Shown in pieces: positions 23,431 through 35,789 of a stretch of 64,000 nt of DNA. A program made the position numbers and the translations under genes. How positions within the stretch are numbered: the stretch's first letter is position 1; each line of letters starts with the position of its first letter. The notes beneath the pieces are model-generated. The model had not been told where the DNA came from. It did no database searches and worked only from the letters and a program-made list of their open reading frames with translations. The stretch comes from Epiperipatus broadwayi (taxonomy: Eukaryota; Onychophora; Udeonychophora; Euonychophora; Peripatidae), in assembly GCA_028023455.1 (NCBI GenBank), contig JAQFVV010006221.1, positions 3,042,989 through 3,106,988 of the forward strand. The letters are read 5' to 3'.

Positions 23431-24045
23431 CCTGGCAACATTATATTTATCTTTGTTTACAAACAAACCACGCCCTCCAGCGGTTTCAACATGCTATTAT
23501 AAAACAACCTTAATTAATTATTATACTTTTAAAAAAAAATCAATTTTATCTTGTCTAGACAAACCAAAATCAAATTTACTTCCTGTTATAATAAAATAAT
23601 TACTTAAAATTATAGACACCAGGGTAAAACAAAATATTAAATAATAAAATTTACATATCTTTAATAAAACAAATATTACAGATAATATTTAATACATTTA
23701 TTTAAGAATGTTTTAACCTAGGCAAGTTTCTCTGAATAGAATATTTAAATTGTCTTTTAAAATTAGATATTTGATAATATTAAAAAAAATAATGATAAAA
23801 TTAAATGTAATATTTATTCATTCATTAAACATTCACCTATCTATTCTTTATTAGTAGTATTATTAAGCCTTTGGAAGTAAATGAATTTAATATATTTAAC
23901 TATAATATTATGTTAAATTGAACTAAAATGTTATAGATTTAATTTAAGTACCACAAAACCAAACTAGAGTTTGAAAGTGATTTCTTATTCTAAAATTGAT
24001 ATGAGCTTTTAAAAACATTTTAGGTGATTAAATCATGGCTAACTT
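23431..24045. other. AT-rich stretch, nothing recognised
   Basis: No gene, RNA or family repeat was recognised. Confidence 0.5.
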
Positions 24046-24047
24046 AA

Positions 24048-24083
24048 TATTACACTTTGATCTTGGCCAAAAAGCTGAGAAGC
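24048..24083 (-). pseudogene. U2 snRNA 5'-end fragment
   Basis: Read on the minus strand, 24083 to 24048 begins GCTTCTCAGC and continues GGCCAAGATCAAAGTGTAAT. It matches the conserved first ~38 nt of U2 snRNA (CGCTTCTCGGCCTTTTGGCTAAGATCAAGTGTAGTA) with about four differences. The rest of U2 (Sm site, stem-loops) is absent. A retro-inserted fragment is likely. It ends 39 bp before the SINE TSD and is not part of that element. Confidence 0.7.
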
Positions 24084-24138
24084 TTTATTAACTTTAAAAT
24101 GCATCATTTACCATTGTACATTAAGTTTAAAATACTTT

Positions 24139-24236
24139 TTTTATGTGTCATAGCATCAGCCGGGAAGCGAACCTGCTAACCCAGGACTACTGCTTTAAAG
24201 CAGCTGTCACTAATCTCTCGACCACCAATTCTTGAC
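24139..24236 (-). mobile_element. tRNA-derived SINE-like element with 16 bp TSD
   Basis: On the minus strand: ggtggtcgagagattagtg (A-box region), a ctgctttaaagcag hairpin, a caggttcgcttcc B box, gctatgacac and a short A-rich tail. An exact 16 bp repeat, aagtttaaaatacttt, flanks it at 24123-24138 and 24237-24252. The body is about 98 bp with no extra tail region. The tRNA type looks class II (Leu/Ser-like), but I cannot fix it. Confidence 0.85.
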
Positions 24237-24505
24237 AAGTTTAAAATACTTTAGCATGATAAGTACTCATTTAAGCAAAAAACCTTACAATTTAAGCTAT
24301 TAAATATTATTTTATAGTTATATAATTGATAAAATTACTGATACAATAACTTTTCTATACAAAAAATTATGGTATTATAAAGCACTAATAAAATATATTG
24401 ATTATAGAATTAAACTATATAAAAATCTTTGTTTTTTAGATATCTTGACTCAAAACTTGACTTGGCATTTAGCGTCTGACAAAGCTAAAGGTCAAAATAT
24501 ATATA

Positions 24506-25817
24506 CACCTGGATCTTGTTTTATGCGAATTTTTTTAATGCGATTATGAAGTTATATGATTCATGTTTCTTCTTAATATCTTTTTATGCGGTTTTCTTTT
24601 ATGCTATAAAGAAGTTCATATTTCATTTAAAATCGGGATTTCTCCATTTTATATACATGCATTAAATTTTACATACTTTAAATACCTGTTGGAAAAAGGT
24701 TTGGCAATAAATTTAGATACTGTAAAAGATTTAGAAAAAGATAATGAAACAGAAGTGTAACCTGTTCATTTCACAGCAAAAATAATTCAAGAAAGTCTTC
24801 AACTTTCTAATCAATTGGAAAATCATTTCCTTATTAATGACCCTGACTTATGAACTAAATTCCAATGAGAGCTAAATAATTGAACATCTGTGTTATGTAT
24901 GTGTATGTTTATATTTTCTTTTATACACATAAATACATGGAGAATCTTTTAGACAGAAAAAAATTACAAGTAAGAATATATAAAAATAAAAATAGTCAAG
25001 AACTTTTAATTTCTACTTAAAAAGTTTTTAAATATTGTTACTTGTAACTTTTTTTTGTCTAAAAGAAAAAAGTTAGAAATAAAAATATTTAACAACTTTT
25101 AATTTCTACTTTAAAAAGAATATATCTTTAAAAGTATTTAAAAATTTTTACTTGTAACTTTTTTCTGTCTAAAAGTTTCTACATGTATATGTGTATAAAG
25201 GAAAATTCAACCGTTAGTCATTATTAACACACTCATGGAAGCATGTTATATATATAGTTGCACTCGTGGAAGTGCATTCTCTAACAGCTAGACATAGCAC
25301 TCTGGATATCATGAGCTTCATAAACAATTAGTAAAATCATCATCTCAAAGTTTAATTACCATTGTTGTCAGAAAACCATTAACACAGCACAAGAGTGAAG
25401 ATGGCGCTAATTGTATTTCCTCTTGTGACAAATCTGATATCTTACCAGTTCACAAACAAAAGCATATTGTCACATAGTGATAATGATTAAAATATGTATT
25501 AAAAATGTAAAATAAATTACACATAAAAACATTGTTTTGAATAAAATTAAATAGTTAATAAAAAAGTAAAAAAAAGTTTGTCTTGTGTCAATTTTTTTCA
25601 AATATTTGAAATTTTTTATTAGTCATACTTTATTTGCTTATTTTTTTTTATGCGAATTTTAAAGTAATTTTACGTTGTTGCTTTGCTTTTATGCGAATTT
25701 TGAAAATTTTGGAACCTATCCCACATTTTTCAAGGTAAGATAAGTCTATTTTTGTGCAGTTTTTTTAATGCAGGTTTTTTGTGGAACCTATCTACTGCAT
25801 AAAAAGAGACCCAGGTG
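24506..25817 (+). mobile_element. Tigger/pogo-like DNA transposon with TA TSD
   Basis: The left end CACCTGGATCTTGTTTTATG and the inverse of the right end, CACCTGGGTCTCTTTTTATG, form terminal inverted repeats. A TA dinucleotide flanks each end (24504-24505, 25818-25819), the Tc1/mariner signature. Repeated TTTTATGCGAATT tracts occur near both ends. The interior has a decayed transposase tail and AT-rich inverted segments around 24950-25190. At 1312 bp it is shorter than autonomous members, so it is dead or deleted. Confidence 0.75.
24690..24880 (+). pseudogene. Transposase C-terminal remnant inside the Tigger-like transposon
   Basis: Translation gives LEKDNETEV, a stop, then PVHFTAKIIQESLQLSNQLE and NHFLINDPDL. 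This resembles the acidic stretch and helical tail of Tigger/jerky-type transposases (a FTxKxLxE...E..DPN pattern). The open frame of 65 residues upstream (24563-24760) holds the first part. The catalytic DDE core is missing. Confidence 0.45.
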
Positions 25818-26335
25818 TATTCAAATTTTTAAAATATTATCAGCACACTTCTTGTCTTGAACTCCACTACATCATAACCATCTATCATGAAATTTTTTTA
25901 GACCATCCGGTCTCACTATTTTATAAATAACAGTATTAATCAATTGGATCATTATATTTGTTTTTGACTGTCAAATAATTTTTCACTATCCCACTGTCTC
26001 TCCAAATAGAAACTGATTTCTACTCTTTTTCAAAACTTTATGAAAGCATAAATAGGCACTGTAGTGTAGTGATATATGTATGACATTAATAAACACTTTG
26101 ATATTTAATATTTTTTACATCAATATAAAAATATTTTTGACATTATAACTATCTGTCAGTGAAAAAATTCTAGACAATCCAGTTTCACTATTTCATGAAT
26201 GATAAATTGAATCACTCACTATATTTATTTTGAAAACAGGCAAAACTCACTATACGTATTGCCACACATGGCAAGCTAGAGTAATCAATGGATGTCAGAA
26301 GGCTTGTGCATAAAATCCCCATCTAGTGCCTACTC

Positions 26336-26391
26336 ATCCAATATCCCCAGACAAGTTTCTGATTTGTGGCCATCAGTGAGGAGCCTTGGAT
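26336..26391 (-). ncRNA. F1 hammerhead ribozyme, core deleted
   Basis: The stems, GAAAC and GTC are present on the minus strand, but the core is CTGATG running straight into GCC, with the final bases of CUGANGA deleted. Confidence 0.7.
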
Positions 26392-26773
26392 CTGAGAGCA
26401 CTGCACCTAGATCTTAGGATCTAATGCAACCCTCCAGCAACCATCTTTTATCTCCACTTAACTATAAAACTATGAGTCTTAAACTGAAAATACCTTAATG
26501 TTTTCAATCCAAGATCATTAGCTTATATGGTCATGTGATGATTATTGGCTTAAAACCAATCCTGCCTAATAGGATAGTAGTGGCTAAGGTTATTAAAGAA
26601 CCAAAGACACCAAAATGTATGGGTACTGAACTGAGTTCAGTAAGCTAATGGGCTTGGATTGAAAATATTAACGTGTTTTCAGTTTAAGACTCATAGTTTT
26701 GTAGTTAAGTGGAGATAAAAGGTAGTTGCTGGAGGGTTGCATTAGATCTAAGATCTAGGTGCAGTGCTCTCAG

Positions 26774-26830
26774 ATCCAAGGCTCCTCACTGACCAGGCCA
26801 CAAGCCAGAAACTGGTCTGGGGATATTGTA
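26774..26830 (+). ncRNA. F1 hammerhead ribozyme, core mutated
   Basis: TCCTCA, CTGACCA (G8 changed to C), stem II GGCC-ACAA-GCC, GAAAC, TG, GTC, TGGGGA. The G8 general base is lost, so cleavage is not expected. Confidence 0.72.
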
Positions 26831-27190
26831 TGAGTAGGCACTAGATGGGGATTTTATGCACAAGCCTTCTGGCATCCATTGATTACTCTACCTTGCTGTG
26901 TGTGGCAATACGTATAGTGAGTTTTGCCTGTTTTAACAACAGTTATACACAATCATAAGAAGTGGTGGTCATGTGCTGTTTATTGGCTTATATTTATTTT
27001 TATGGTTAAATAAATTTTTCATTATCCCACTGTCTCTCCAAATAAAGACTTATTTCTAACCATTTTCCATACTTTATGAAAGTATAAATAAAACTTCTGA
27101 TGTAGCGATATATATATATCATATTAATAAATAATTTGATATTTAATAACATTTAACGTTAAATCAATATAAAATGTTCCTGATGTCATT

Positions 27191-27835
27191 TGAAAGATGA
27201 ATATATAAATTATAAAAATTACAGCAAGAACATAGATAAGTAACAGAAAATCTTGCATAAAAGACTGAGTGTATAAATATTTATAATAAAAATAATTAGC
27301 TTTAAAAAAAAGTATGCAGAAATTGAAGACAAGATATTGTATACATTTTTAAACATTATTTTTACCCTTAAGTCTGACTAAACAATAGAAATTCCTGGAA
27401 AAATGTTTTGAATTGTTGCACAGTACTTGTGTTTTCTCAGAAAACTAGTAATGATATTATGGCTACAAAATTCTCAACAAAAAAGAAGCAGAAATGTATC
27501 TAACAGTAAGTGATTAAAAAATTATTTTATACAACAATAATTCCTTGAGCAATACAATATCCAATCGTAAAATCCGTGAAGTCTCTTTGTGTTTTTATGC
27601 TATTTATTATTTTTTTAAGTGCACTGCACAAAAATTATGACATAAATTGATTATATGAATATTGTTAATTATATTATCATTTGAGACAATTTATTTATAT
27701 ATGCTTGCAATATTTGATATACCTCATATGATTATTAAACCTGCTAAATTATCTTTCTAGCCCTAAAATTAACTTTGATATCTTGGACATTTGTCTATCT
27801 GTTTGTCTACCGATTCTCTCTATATCTCCATCCAT
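27191..27835. other. AT-rich stretch, nothing recognised
   Basis: No gene or family repeat was recognised. Confidence 0.5.
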
Positions 27836-28240
<405 letters not shown>

Positions 28241-31200
28241 CTTTCTGCATGTTAATCTATCTTACCAGATACTTACCCATGGCCTAGCCTTTCACTTATT
28301 TAAAATCTATTTGTTTATTAATATTCATTTGTATATATATATATTGTAACATAATTAATGTTCAAACGAAATAAGTAAAAGAGTCCAAATATCAAGAATT
28401 ATAAGCAAATTATTAATAACAAGTATTATAACTCAGGTATACAGACAGTAGGTTTTATCCACTTTCATTTCTTGGTTTGATGTTAAGTGCATGTTTAAAC
28501 AAATACTAAGTGAATATGGTCTAGCAGGGTGCCACTAGATTATCTGAATCTAGACACGGTTATATCTGATAACCTTTCACATGTACCGGGTTTGAATCCC
28601 TTCTTGGTACTTTATTTCTAATAAAATGGGAGATTTTGCTTTTTGAGCCATATCACTATATGCACTAATATTTAGGTAAAAGTAAAACATCTATAAACCA
28701 AAGTGGAGTATACTAGACATAAATCATTTCTCAGATCTTAACATAACAAATGTGTTTCAATATTTTTATAAGTTTACTAGCTCAGATTATATATAACTAA
28801 TTTAGGATGGCAATTCACTCATCCTTGCATGAAATAGATGATGGGATGTGGTGATAATAATCCTAAGAGATCACTAAATATTATAAAATCAATATTTATT
28901 TATGGCCTTTAAACAGTTAAACAGCTCATTAATTAAAACATTGATGACGATGATGATGATAATAATAATAACAAGGGTTTCAACTACAGCTCTAGGACTA
29001 AGCCTAAACATAAAACTAAATTTTATAAAGAAATTCATAATTATTGCTTAATTTTAGCATATTTACTTATATCTTAAATAACTAATATTCAACCATTGAT
29101 GATGATGAATAATCACACTTAACAAAGACTACACTTAATGAAATATATACGCCTCGTTTAATAAAACAAACTAATATTTATTACTACATTTCTAACATAT
29201 ACATAAAAATTTCTAGATAAATATGAAAATTGACATGAATAATAATAATAATAATTGATTATATAACAATCCTCAGATTAATTTTAAGTTCTTCCCCCTT
29301 TCCCTTCAAATGTATTTTGTATTAAGTTGGACATCACATTGACCATGATTTTCACTCCATGAGAAAAGTATTTCAAGAAAAAAAAAATTATCTGCTCATT
29401 AGCACACATACTTTAAAAATCTAACATGTAAATAGAATGTAAAAAAAAAATGTTAGTAGAATTGAAAGAGCAAGTTTTAGAAAAGAGTTTTAAATCATTA
29501 TCTCCCCCTCCCTTCCAAGCGCTGAAATCTATACTTTCTCAAGACAAAATAATTTAATATTTTAAAACCACCTATTATTTCACATTCACTCGCAATTATA
29601 CACATATAAAATATCATTATGTATGTGCATGTTTTATCCCATGATAACAAAATATTATTTAAAACCCAAAATAATAATATATTAGTTAAAACTAAAATCA
29701 TAATACCATAAAAAAAAATTGTTTTACACATTAATATTTTTCATAACTGTAAAATTAATAAACAAATAATTTTCATACATTCAAGATCATTTATGAAGCT
29801 CAAAGTTATTATTAGTAAGACATTCTTGTTTTAATTGATCTGAATAGTCTTTAAAAGTTCTTTAAATAAAATATACCACTTTATTGCTAAAATGTTTATT
29901 AAGACTGATATCATAAAGAAAATAGATATAAAAGTCATATTACCGATCTTTTGTTTGTGGCGAATTTCCAAGGGTTCAAACTTGTCTTGTATAATGTCTA
30001 TATTTCTGCAGCTACCATTTCCGTTTTATGTGGGAACAATCTCTTTCTTGAGGTGTATAACTACTTGATGATGATGACTCTATTGAGGTTATTTGCTTTA
30101 GTGGATAATTTGGAAATCATTATATTAATATTTCTTCTCTTCCTGTCAAGCATGATTCTTAGTGGATGAAATACAGCGGTTGTTTTCACATTTATAAATT
30201 TTCTTGAGTTTAAAATCAGTTGCTGGAACAATTAATTGGACTTGATGATTAATATTTATCAGTAGATTAATTCATCTTTTATCGAATGCAGGTGAATGCT
30301 TTCTTCCTTCTATTAAAAACATCTTATTTCTCTGGTCAGTTGAAAGGTGTAGAATATTATTTTAGACACAACATCTTTTCTTTCCTATATGATGTGCAGC
30401 TTCCTCCAGATGGTCAGCAAAAATGGGACATATATATAATTTTTCTAGCCAGACATTTCTTATATTTTCAGCATTCAATTTAATAGTATAAACTGAATCA
30501 TAATCACCAAAAAAAAAATAATTCCAGACACTTTTTATATCCAATTTTTAGCTAACTTAACCAATCAGAGATAGCATCACTTGCTATTTTTGGACAAATT
30601 CATTTTAATTAGATCTCTAATTTATTTTCAACTAAATTATTTTTCAACTGAAAAGTTTAATCCTTTTTCCAGACACTTTTGTTTAAAAAAAAAAATAGAC
30701 TTAATCCTTATTTCCTTTCTTTTCTCTCTTTTTTTTAACATCCAGGTAACATTTCAAATCTTTGAGCTTCCTTCTTTAGATCTTGAGATAAGACAATTTC
30801 AAAATTAGAGCTCTCACCCATTATAAGCTCCCAAAGTGAAAAACAATTATTTAAAAAAAAAACAAAATTGCTACAAAGATCGATATCTGATTAAACAATT
30901 TCCTCCTTTAACATAAAATTGTACAAAAAAAATAATTTGACAGATTTAATCCTTCCTTTTCTTTCAATATTTAGTAAATGTAAATTTCTGTATGTAATGT
31001 ACACACATCCTTCATTCTTTCAAATCATTCATAAACTAACATTAAATACTATAATTGCTAGCTTAGTAATTATAACCCAATTATTTAATTAAATCTGTAA
31101 CTTTTAAATCCCACTTATAATTAAAGAAAAGCAAAATAGAAGTATAGAATAAGACATTAAAATTGATCAAGCATAAGTTAGATTTAAAGAAAGTTAAAAT

Positions 31201-31540
31201 GTTGAATATTTGAAATATAAAACAATTAAATAGTTTACACATACATTGCTTATACGTATGCGTTATAACTTTGCTTTTTAAAGAGAAATTAAAATTTTAA
31301 ATATTAAATATTAAATGTGTGTGCTGCTCTTTTTGAGATTTATTAACACACAAACAAGTAAAGAATATAATAGTTGATTCACTCTCTTTCTATCTAAAGC
31401 TTTTAGAACTGGACCTTGTAGGGTTTGAACTTGGATGCCCTACAGCTTCATTTATGATTATATAAAAATGTGATGATGATTTTTGGTTTACCTTTTCTAC
31501 ATGCACATTACTATAAATTTAGCTAGTGACTAAATTGTAA
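28241..31540. other. AT-rich stretch, nothing recognised
   Basis: Short GAT/AAT runs occur (about 28944-28972 and 29238-29255). Several 60-77 residue frames (29498-29731, 29951-30169, 30286-30483, 30581-30808) show no motif. I saw no exon. Confidence 0.45.
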
Positions 31541-31544
31541 TGGC

Positions 31545-31578
<34 letters not shown>

Positions 31579-31584
31579 AATGGC

Positions 31585-31615
<31 letters not shown>
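31536..31615. repeat. TA dinucleotide repeat, duplicated with flank
   Basis: Two TA runs of about 26-28 bp each follow an identical attgtaatggcacaa block, so the block and run are tandemly duplicated. A GAT run lies at 31836-31857. Confidence 0.9.
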
Positions 31616-31618
<3 letters not shown>

Positions 31619-31859
31619 TGTGGGTGTATCTTGATATATGTATGTGAAGGTAAAAGCAATCTAACCTTTGATAAAATCCTGCTGGCAACATTGTATGTTC
31701 AAATCTGAATGCTCCACTTTGAAATAAATGACTGATTCCAGGATCTAATTCTGGCTTGTAGCCTTATTAATGTAATTAAAATAATTCAATAAAGCATAAA
31801 AATATATTTTATATTATTATTATATTATTATAATGATGTTGATGATGATGATGATGTTA

Positions 31860-32363
31860 GTAATGATGATGATAATAATAATGTGTGTTACAAAAAAGCT
31901 GCAAAAGCTTTAACCATACTCCAATAAAAATATAGCAATTTTTTTATCATGATGAAAACTTATCCCACTCCAGATATCATAATTTTAAATTGCATATGTT
32001 TAACACAAATTAGACATAATCAATCTTAATTCACCAAATTATTCCTAAGTCATAATGTGATGTACATTTGCAATATCGTAGCCATGCATCACTAGTCCAT
32101 AACAATATTGTTATTAAAAATGAAATACAAATTGTAATTTTGATATTGAATCATATTACATACGAATAAAAAAAATATTTTTTTTAATTCTTAAATAAAG
32201 TTTCTGAAAATCATGTTTAAGATGCTAAGTCAATAATTAGATTGCAAAGCTGAAACATGTGCCAATAGATGTCCGAAGCCATTTTACATCACCTAATATA
32301 GCATTCATATATTTATGTATGGTACTACTAGGATGATTTAATGTTATTTGTTACATGAGTAAG
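31860..32363. other. AT-rich stretch, nothing recognised
   Basis: No gene or family repeat was recognised. Confidence 0.5.
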
Positions 32364-32535
32364 AACTTTGGGTACAAACCAGCAAGCATCACATGATCAC
32401 ATCTCCAATACTAGCACATAATTGTTTATAAACAAAGCAAAGCAAAACTCCATATAGTAGTGCCTCCTGTGTTAAACAGAGTAATCAATGGATGCCAGAA
32501 GGCTTGTGCATAAAATCCCTATCTAATGCCTACTC

Positions 32536-32594
32536 ATCCAATATCCCCAGACTAGTTTATGGCTTGTGGCCTTCGTCAGTGAGGAGCTTTGGAT
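32536..32594 (-). ncRNA. F1 hammerhead ribozyme, GAAA mutated
   Basis: On the minus strand CTGACGA, stem II and GTC are kept, but the GAAA box reads TAAA (G12 lost). Confidence 0.72.
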
Positions 32595-32687
32595 CTGAAA
32601 GCACTGCATCTAGATCTTAGGATCTAAATAAAAGGTGGTTGCTAGAGGGTTGCATTAGATCCTAAGATTTAGATGTAGTGCTCTCAG

Positions 32688-32746
32688 ATCCAAAGCTCCT
32701 TACTGACGAAGACCACAAGCCAGAAACTAGTCTGGGGATATTGGAT
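32688..32746 (+). ncRNA. F1 hammerhead ribozyme, intact core
   Basis: ATCCAA, TCCTTA, CTGACGA, GAC-CACAA-GCC (one A-C mismatch in stem II), GAAAC, TA, GTC, TGGGGA, TTGGAT. Core boxes and the cleavage triplet are complete. Confidence 0.8.
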
Positions 32747-32869
32747 GAGTAGGCATTAGATAGGGATTTTATGCACAAGCCTTCTGGCATCCATTGATTA
32801 CTCTGTTTAGCACAGGAGGCACTACTATATGGAGTTTTGCTTTGCTTTGTTTATAAACTTTGGGTACAA

Positions 32870-33535
32870 TCAAAAGGAATGCAAAGTGAAATGAGAATTT
32901 GGACTATAGATGTGGTTTTTATGAAGTTAGAGCATTAAATATTTATTTATTTTATAATTTGTGGAATATCAGATCTTACCCTCCCCCCCCATTGAAATAT
33001 AAAAAAGTATAAAAGTGAAAACAATGAAATATGTAAAGATTATCTTTGTTTGGATTTTTGTGCTTAAAAAACATGAGGCTAGCATATTAATTAAAAAAAC
33101 AGCTTTTATTAAAATGGGATAGAGTAGAAATGGATCAGATCTGAGAAAATAATTTGGTAAGAGTAAATTGAAAAAGATAATTGAGAGGAAAAGTAGGTTT
33201 TATTATAATGTATAATAGATCCAGAGAGATGTAATGCCTTATGTGGGTGAGGTGGAGTGGCAAATTTAAGATCTAAAGGTCCATGGATTGAAGTTTAGGG
33301 TGTTACTTTTGATGCACAGTTGTCATAAGATCTGAGTGACAAATCATTTGGTTATTTTATTTTAGAGATAAATTTTAACTATCTTAATAGGATTTATAAA
33401 TATATCACTTATTCATAGGATCTTTGAATTTTATCTAAGAAGTAATTTTATACCACAACCTCAATTCATATTAATATAGGTTATATATATATATATTAAT
33501 CAATGTCTGTATTCCAATTATAATAAAATATATAT
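32870..33535. other. AT-rich stretch, nothing recognised
   Basis: No gene or family repeat was recognised, apart from a TA run near 33484-33500. Confidence 0.5.
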
Positions 33536-33539
33536 AATT

Positions 33540-33961
33540 ATTCAAAACAATACAATAATTAATATAGTAAAAAATATTTTAAAAACAAATATATATCATA
33601 ATTTAATAGAAATACTTTCAACTATCTATGTAGTCATTATCAACTAGATTCAAATTTTATTACAAAAAACCATTACAAATGTATTCAAAAAGAATTACAT
33701 CATACATAAATTTTCCCACAATTCATTAGTTTTTATATTGGCAGCCTGTCTATTTATCAAATGTTGTTTTTCATTTTTTATTAACATAGCTTCTTTAATT
33801 TTACGTTTATTATTATTTCTTTCAATACACAAAATCTTAACTTTATTAAAATCAAAACCATAATTACACGTTACATTATGATCAAAAAATACTGAAGGTG
33901 ATATTTGTTTTTAAAATATTTTTGACTGTATTAATTATTGTATTGTTTTGAATAATTATAA
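33540..33961 (-). pseudogene. PLE GIY-YIG endonuclease C-terminal fragment in an inverted repeat
   Basis: On the minus strand, 33912-33690 translates without a stop through FDFNKVKILCIERNNNKRK and then IKEAMLIKNEKQHLINRQ and ELWENL. This is the conserved tail of PLE endonuclease domains, where a histidine and FDW precede the IL..E..R..EA..I pattern. The GIY-YIG half and the RT are missing, so the copy is 5' truncated. Flanks at 33540-33592 and 33906-33961 are inverted copies of each other (aaaatattttaaaaacaaat). The 3' part shares gactacatagatagttgaaa with the 48.07 kb fragment. Confidence 0.7.
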
Positions 33962-33964
33962 AAA

Positions 33965-35070
33965 TCCCATTTTTTAGTCAGCAAAACCAATTTTCTATAG
34001 AAAAGGCTCCTAAGAAAATTTGTTTTTGATGAAAAATGTTCATAACTAAGTAATATATAACTAGGTATGGTGTTAACAAGATTTTGGAGTAAACAGGTAA
34101 AAAAATCTCAAAAATGACTAGAAGAGCATATATTAGTACAAATTATATTATACCTATTTGAGATTTTTATTTTATTTTACTTTTTATAATTATTTGTATA
34201 TATTTACTGTCTTTCTCTACTATAGATTATAAAAATAATTTAGTTGTATTTACCTTGTTTCACTTTGTTGGCCCATATAGTAAACATTTATTTCTTATTG
34301 TTTAAAAATAATCCTTTCTTTTATGAATTGGATATAGTTAAATGGTTTTGTAATCATTTTAGTATATAAAGCATTATAAAAATAAGCACATTTTTATTAA
34401 GTTATTTCTCAAAAAGTTAAATAGATACGGCAGCTCTAAATTTTCCTGTAATTTTCACCCATAGAACTTATAAAACCGCAACAACAAAAATAGCAAAACT
34501 CTATGTAACATTTCATTTTTTGAAAGAAATATATTTTTTTAAACTATGAATATTAAGTTCTTTGATAAAAAGCAAATTGTTGCAACTAGCCAATGAAATA
34601 ATAAAACCAAGTATTAACATCTTTTTAACTCAATTTACGATAGCAATTTAAATTTCCAACATTATCACACAATACTGAGACTCATAAATCTAAACTAATT
34701 TGAGGAATTTCATCTCACTTCATTAATCAATTGTTATTTTGTGTAGTTTTATATGATAGGATGTTTACGTAAAAGAAAGTTAAATACAATGCACACACAT
34801 GGATATAAATTGGTATTTCAACATTCTTTAAAACAAAATAAAGCACATAAATTTAATAATATGTTCTCATTGAGCTCACAACTATAAGTTGGAAATTTCA
34901 AAATATCAATATGCCATATATTCTATTTCATTTGTTGATAGTATTTTTTTTATCTTATACTGAAATCTGTATTGAATTTCATCATTTTCCCTCTAACCAT
35001 CTTTCTAAGACTGTTTGTATATTTTCTATTTATATTATATGATCTTATTTATGTTTGGTTTCATTTTCTT
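33965..35070. other. AT-rich stretch, nothing recognised
   Basis: No gene or family repeat was recognised. Confidence 0.5.
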
Positions 35071-35077
35071 AATTCTT

Positions 35078-35188
35078 TTTTTTTTTTTAAGTGTCATAGC
35101 ATCGGCCGGGAGGCGAACCCGCAACCCGAGTAACTGCCTGCAAATGCAAGGCAGTCGCGCTGACCTCTCGACCACCAATGCAAAACAA
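35078..35188 (-). mobile_element. tRNA-derived SINE-like element, second copy
   Basis: On the minus strand: ggtggtcgagaggtcagcgc, a ctgcc...ggcag hairpin, gcgggttcgcctcccggcc (B box) and gctatgacac, then an oligo-A tail. It is better preserved and more GC-rich than the 24.1 kb copy and has the same ends. A 7 bp aattctt repeat (35071-35077, 35189-35195) may be its TSD. The 75-residue frame across it is a shadow. Confidence 0.75.
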
Positions 35189-35195
35189 AATTCTT

Positions 35196-35785
35196 ATTTA
35201 TTAATATCTGTATTAAAGAACAGCAATTCAAAAAGATGTTGACATTTGATCATAAATAAAAATATCAACAGCAACTCTAAATTGCTTCAAATTATTCTTT
35301 TATACCACTTTAGAAAAGATTATTAAAAAAACAGACTGCCATTAATAAGAATAAAAAACAAACAAACAAATAATTTACTTAGCACTAAAGATTTTTTTTT
35401 CTCCTTTTCAAAATTGGATGCTAATTAAACACACACACATACATATATGCTTAAGAGGAGTAAATCGCTCTCCCTCAGGCTATAACTAAATAACATTGTA
35501 TGTTAGCCAAGGTTCAAGAATAGAATGGATCTGTCTATCTATCTATTTAACCACCCATTGATCTATCAATCAATTGGTCAATCGATTGAATTATCTATCT
35601 ATCCATCAATTTATCTATCCATCAATCTATCTATTTATATATAAATGTATTTTCTTATGAAAATCAATCTTCTGGTTAAAATATTAAAAGTGGTTGCATA
35701 GAAAAGTAATTGTATTTTGTTTTATATTCAACTTACTTTTAACATTTAATTTAGGTTTATCACTCCAAAATATTATATATATTGA
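35196..35785. other. Unassigned stretch with decayed TCTA repeat
   Basis: A degenerate TCTA/TCAA tetranucleotide tract lies at about 35530-35640. Nothing else was recognised. Confidence 0.5.
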
Positions 35786-35789
35786 AGTT

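Larger units (their letters stand above)
26232..26988. mobile_element. F1 palindromic hammerhead element with 12 bp TSD
   Basis: It runs from gaaaacaggcaaaactcac to gctgtttattggctt. The 12 bp repeat tatatttatttt flanks it (26220-26231, 26989-27000), and the uninterrupted paralog in copy A reads tatatttgttttt at that point. The two arms are inverted copies with one hammerhead each. This copy fixes the ends of the F1 family. Confidence 0.93.
25870..27190. repeat. ~271 bp tandem duplication, second copy split by F1
   Basis: Copy A is 25870-26140. Copy B is 26141-26231 plus 27001-27190. Shared landmarks in order: cat-ataac-atct, tagac-atcc, ctcacta, attatccc/ctatcccactgtctctcc, actttatgaaag-ataaat, gatatttaata. 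Copy A has no insertion at the site where copy B holds an F1 element. Confidence 0.85.
32378..32855. mobile_element. F1 palindromic hammerhead element with 14 bp TSD
   Basis: The 14 bp repeat aactttgggtacaa flanks it at 32364-32377 and 32856-32869. Nearly all of 32424-32854 is one palindrome with centre near 32630, ending in the mirror pair gtttataaacaaagcaaagc. It is the inverse orientation of the 26.2 kb copy. Each arm has a hammerhead. Confidence 0.92.

Noticed and set aside
24139-24236. Functional tRNA gene
   Set aside because: The anticodon arm is disrupted and the copy has an A tail and TSD, so it is a retroposed element.
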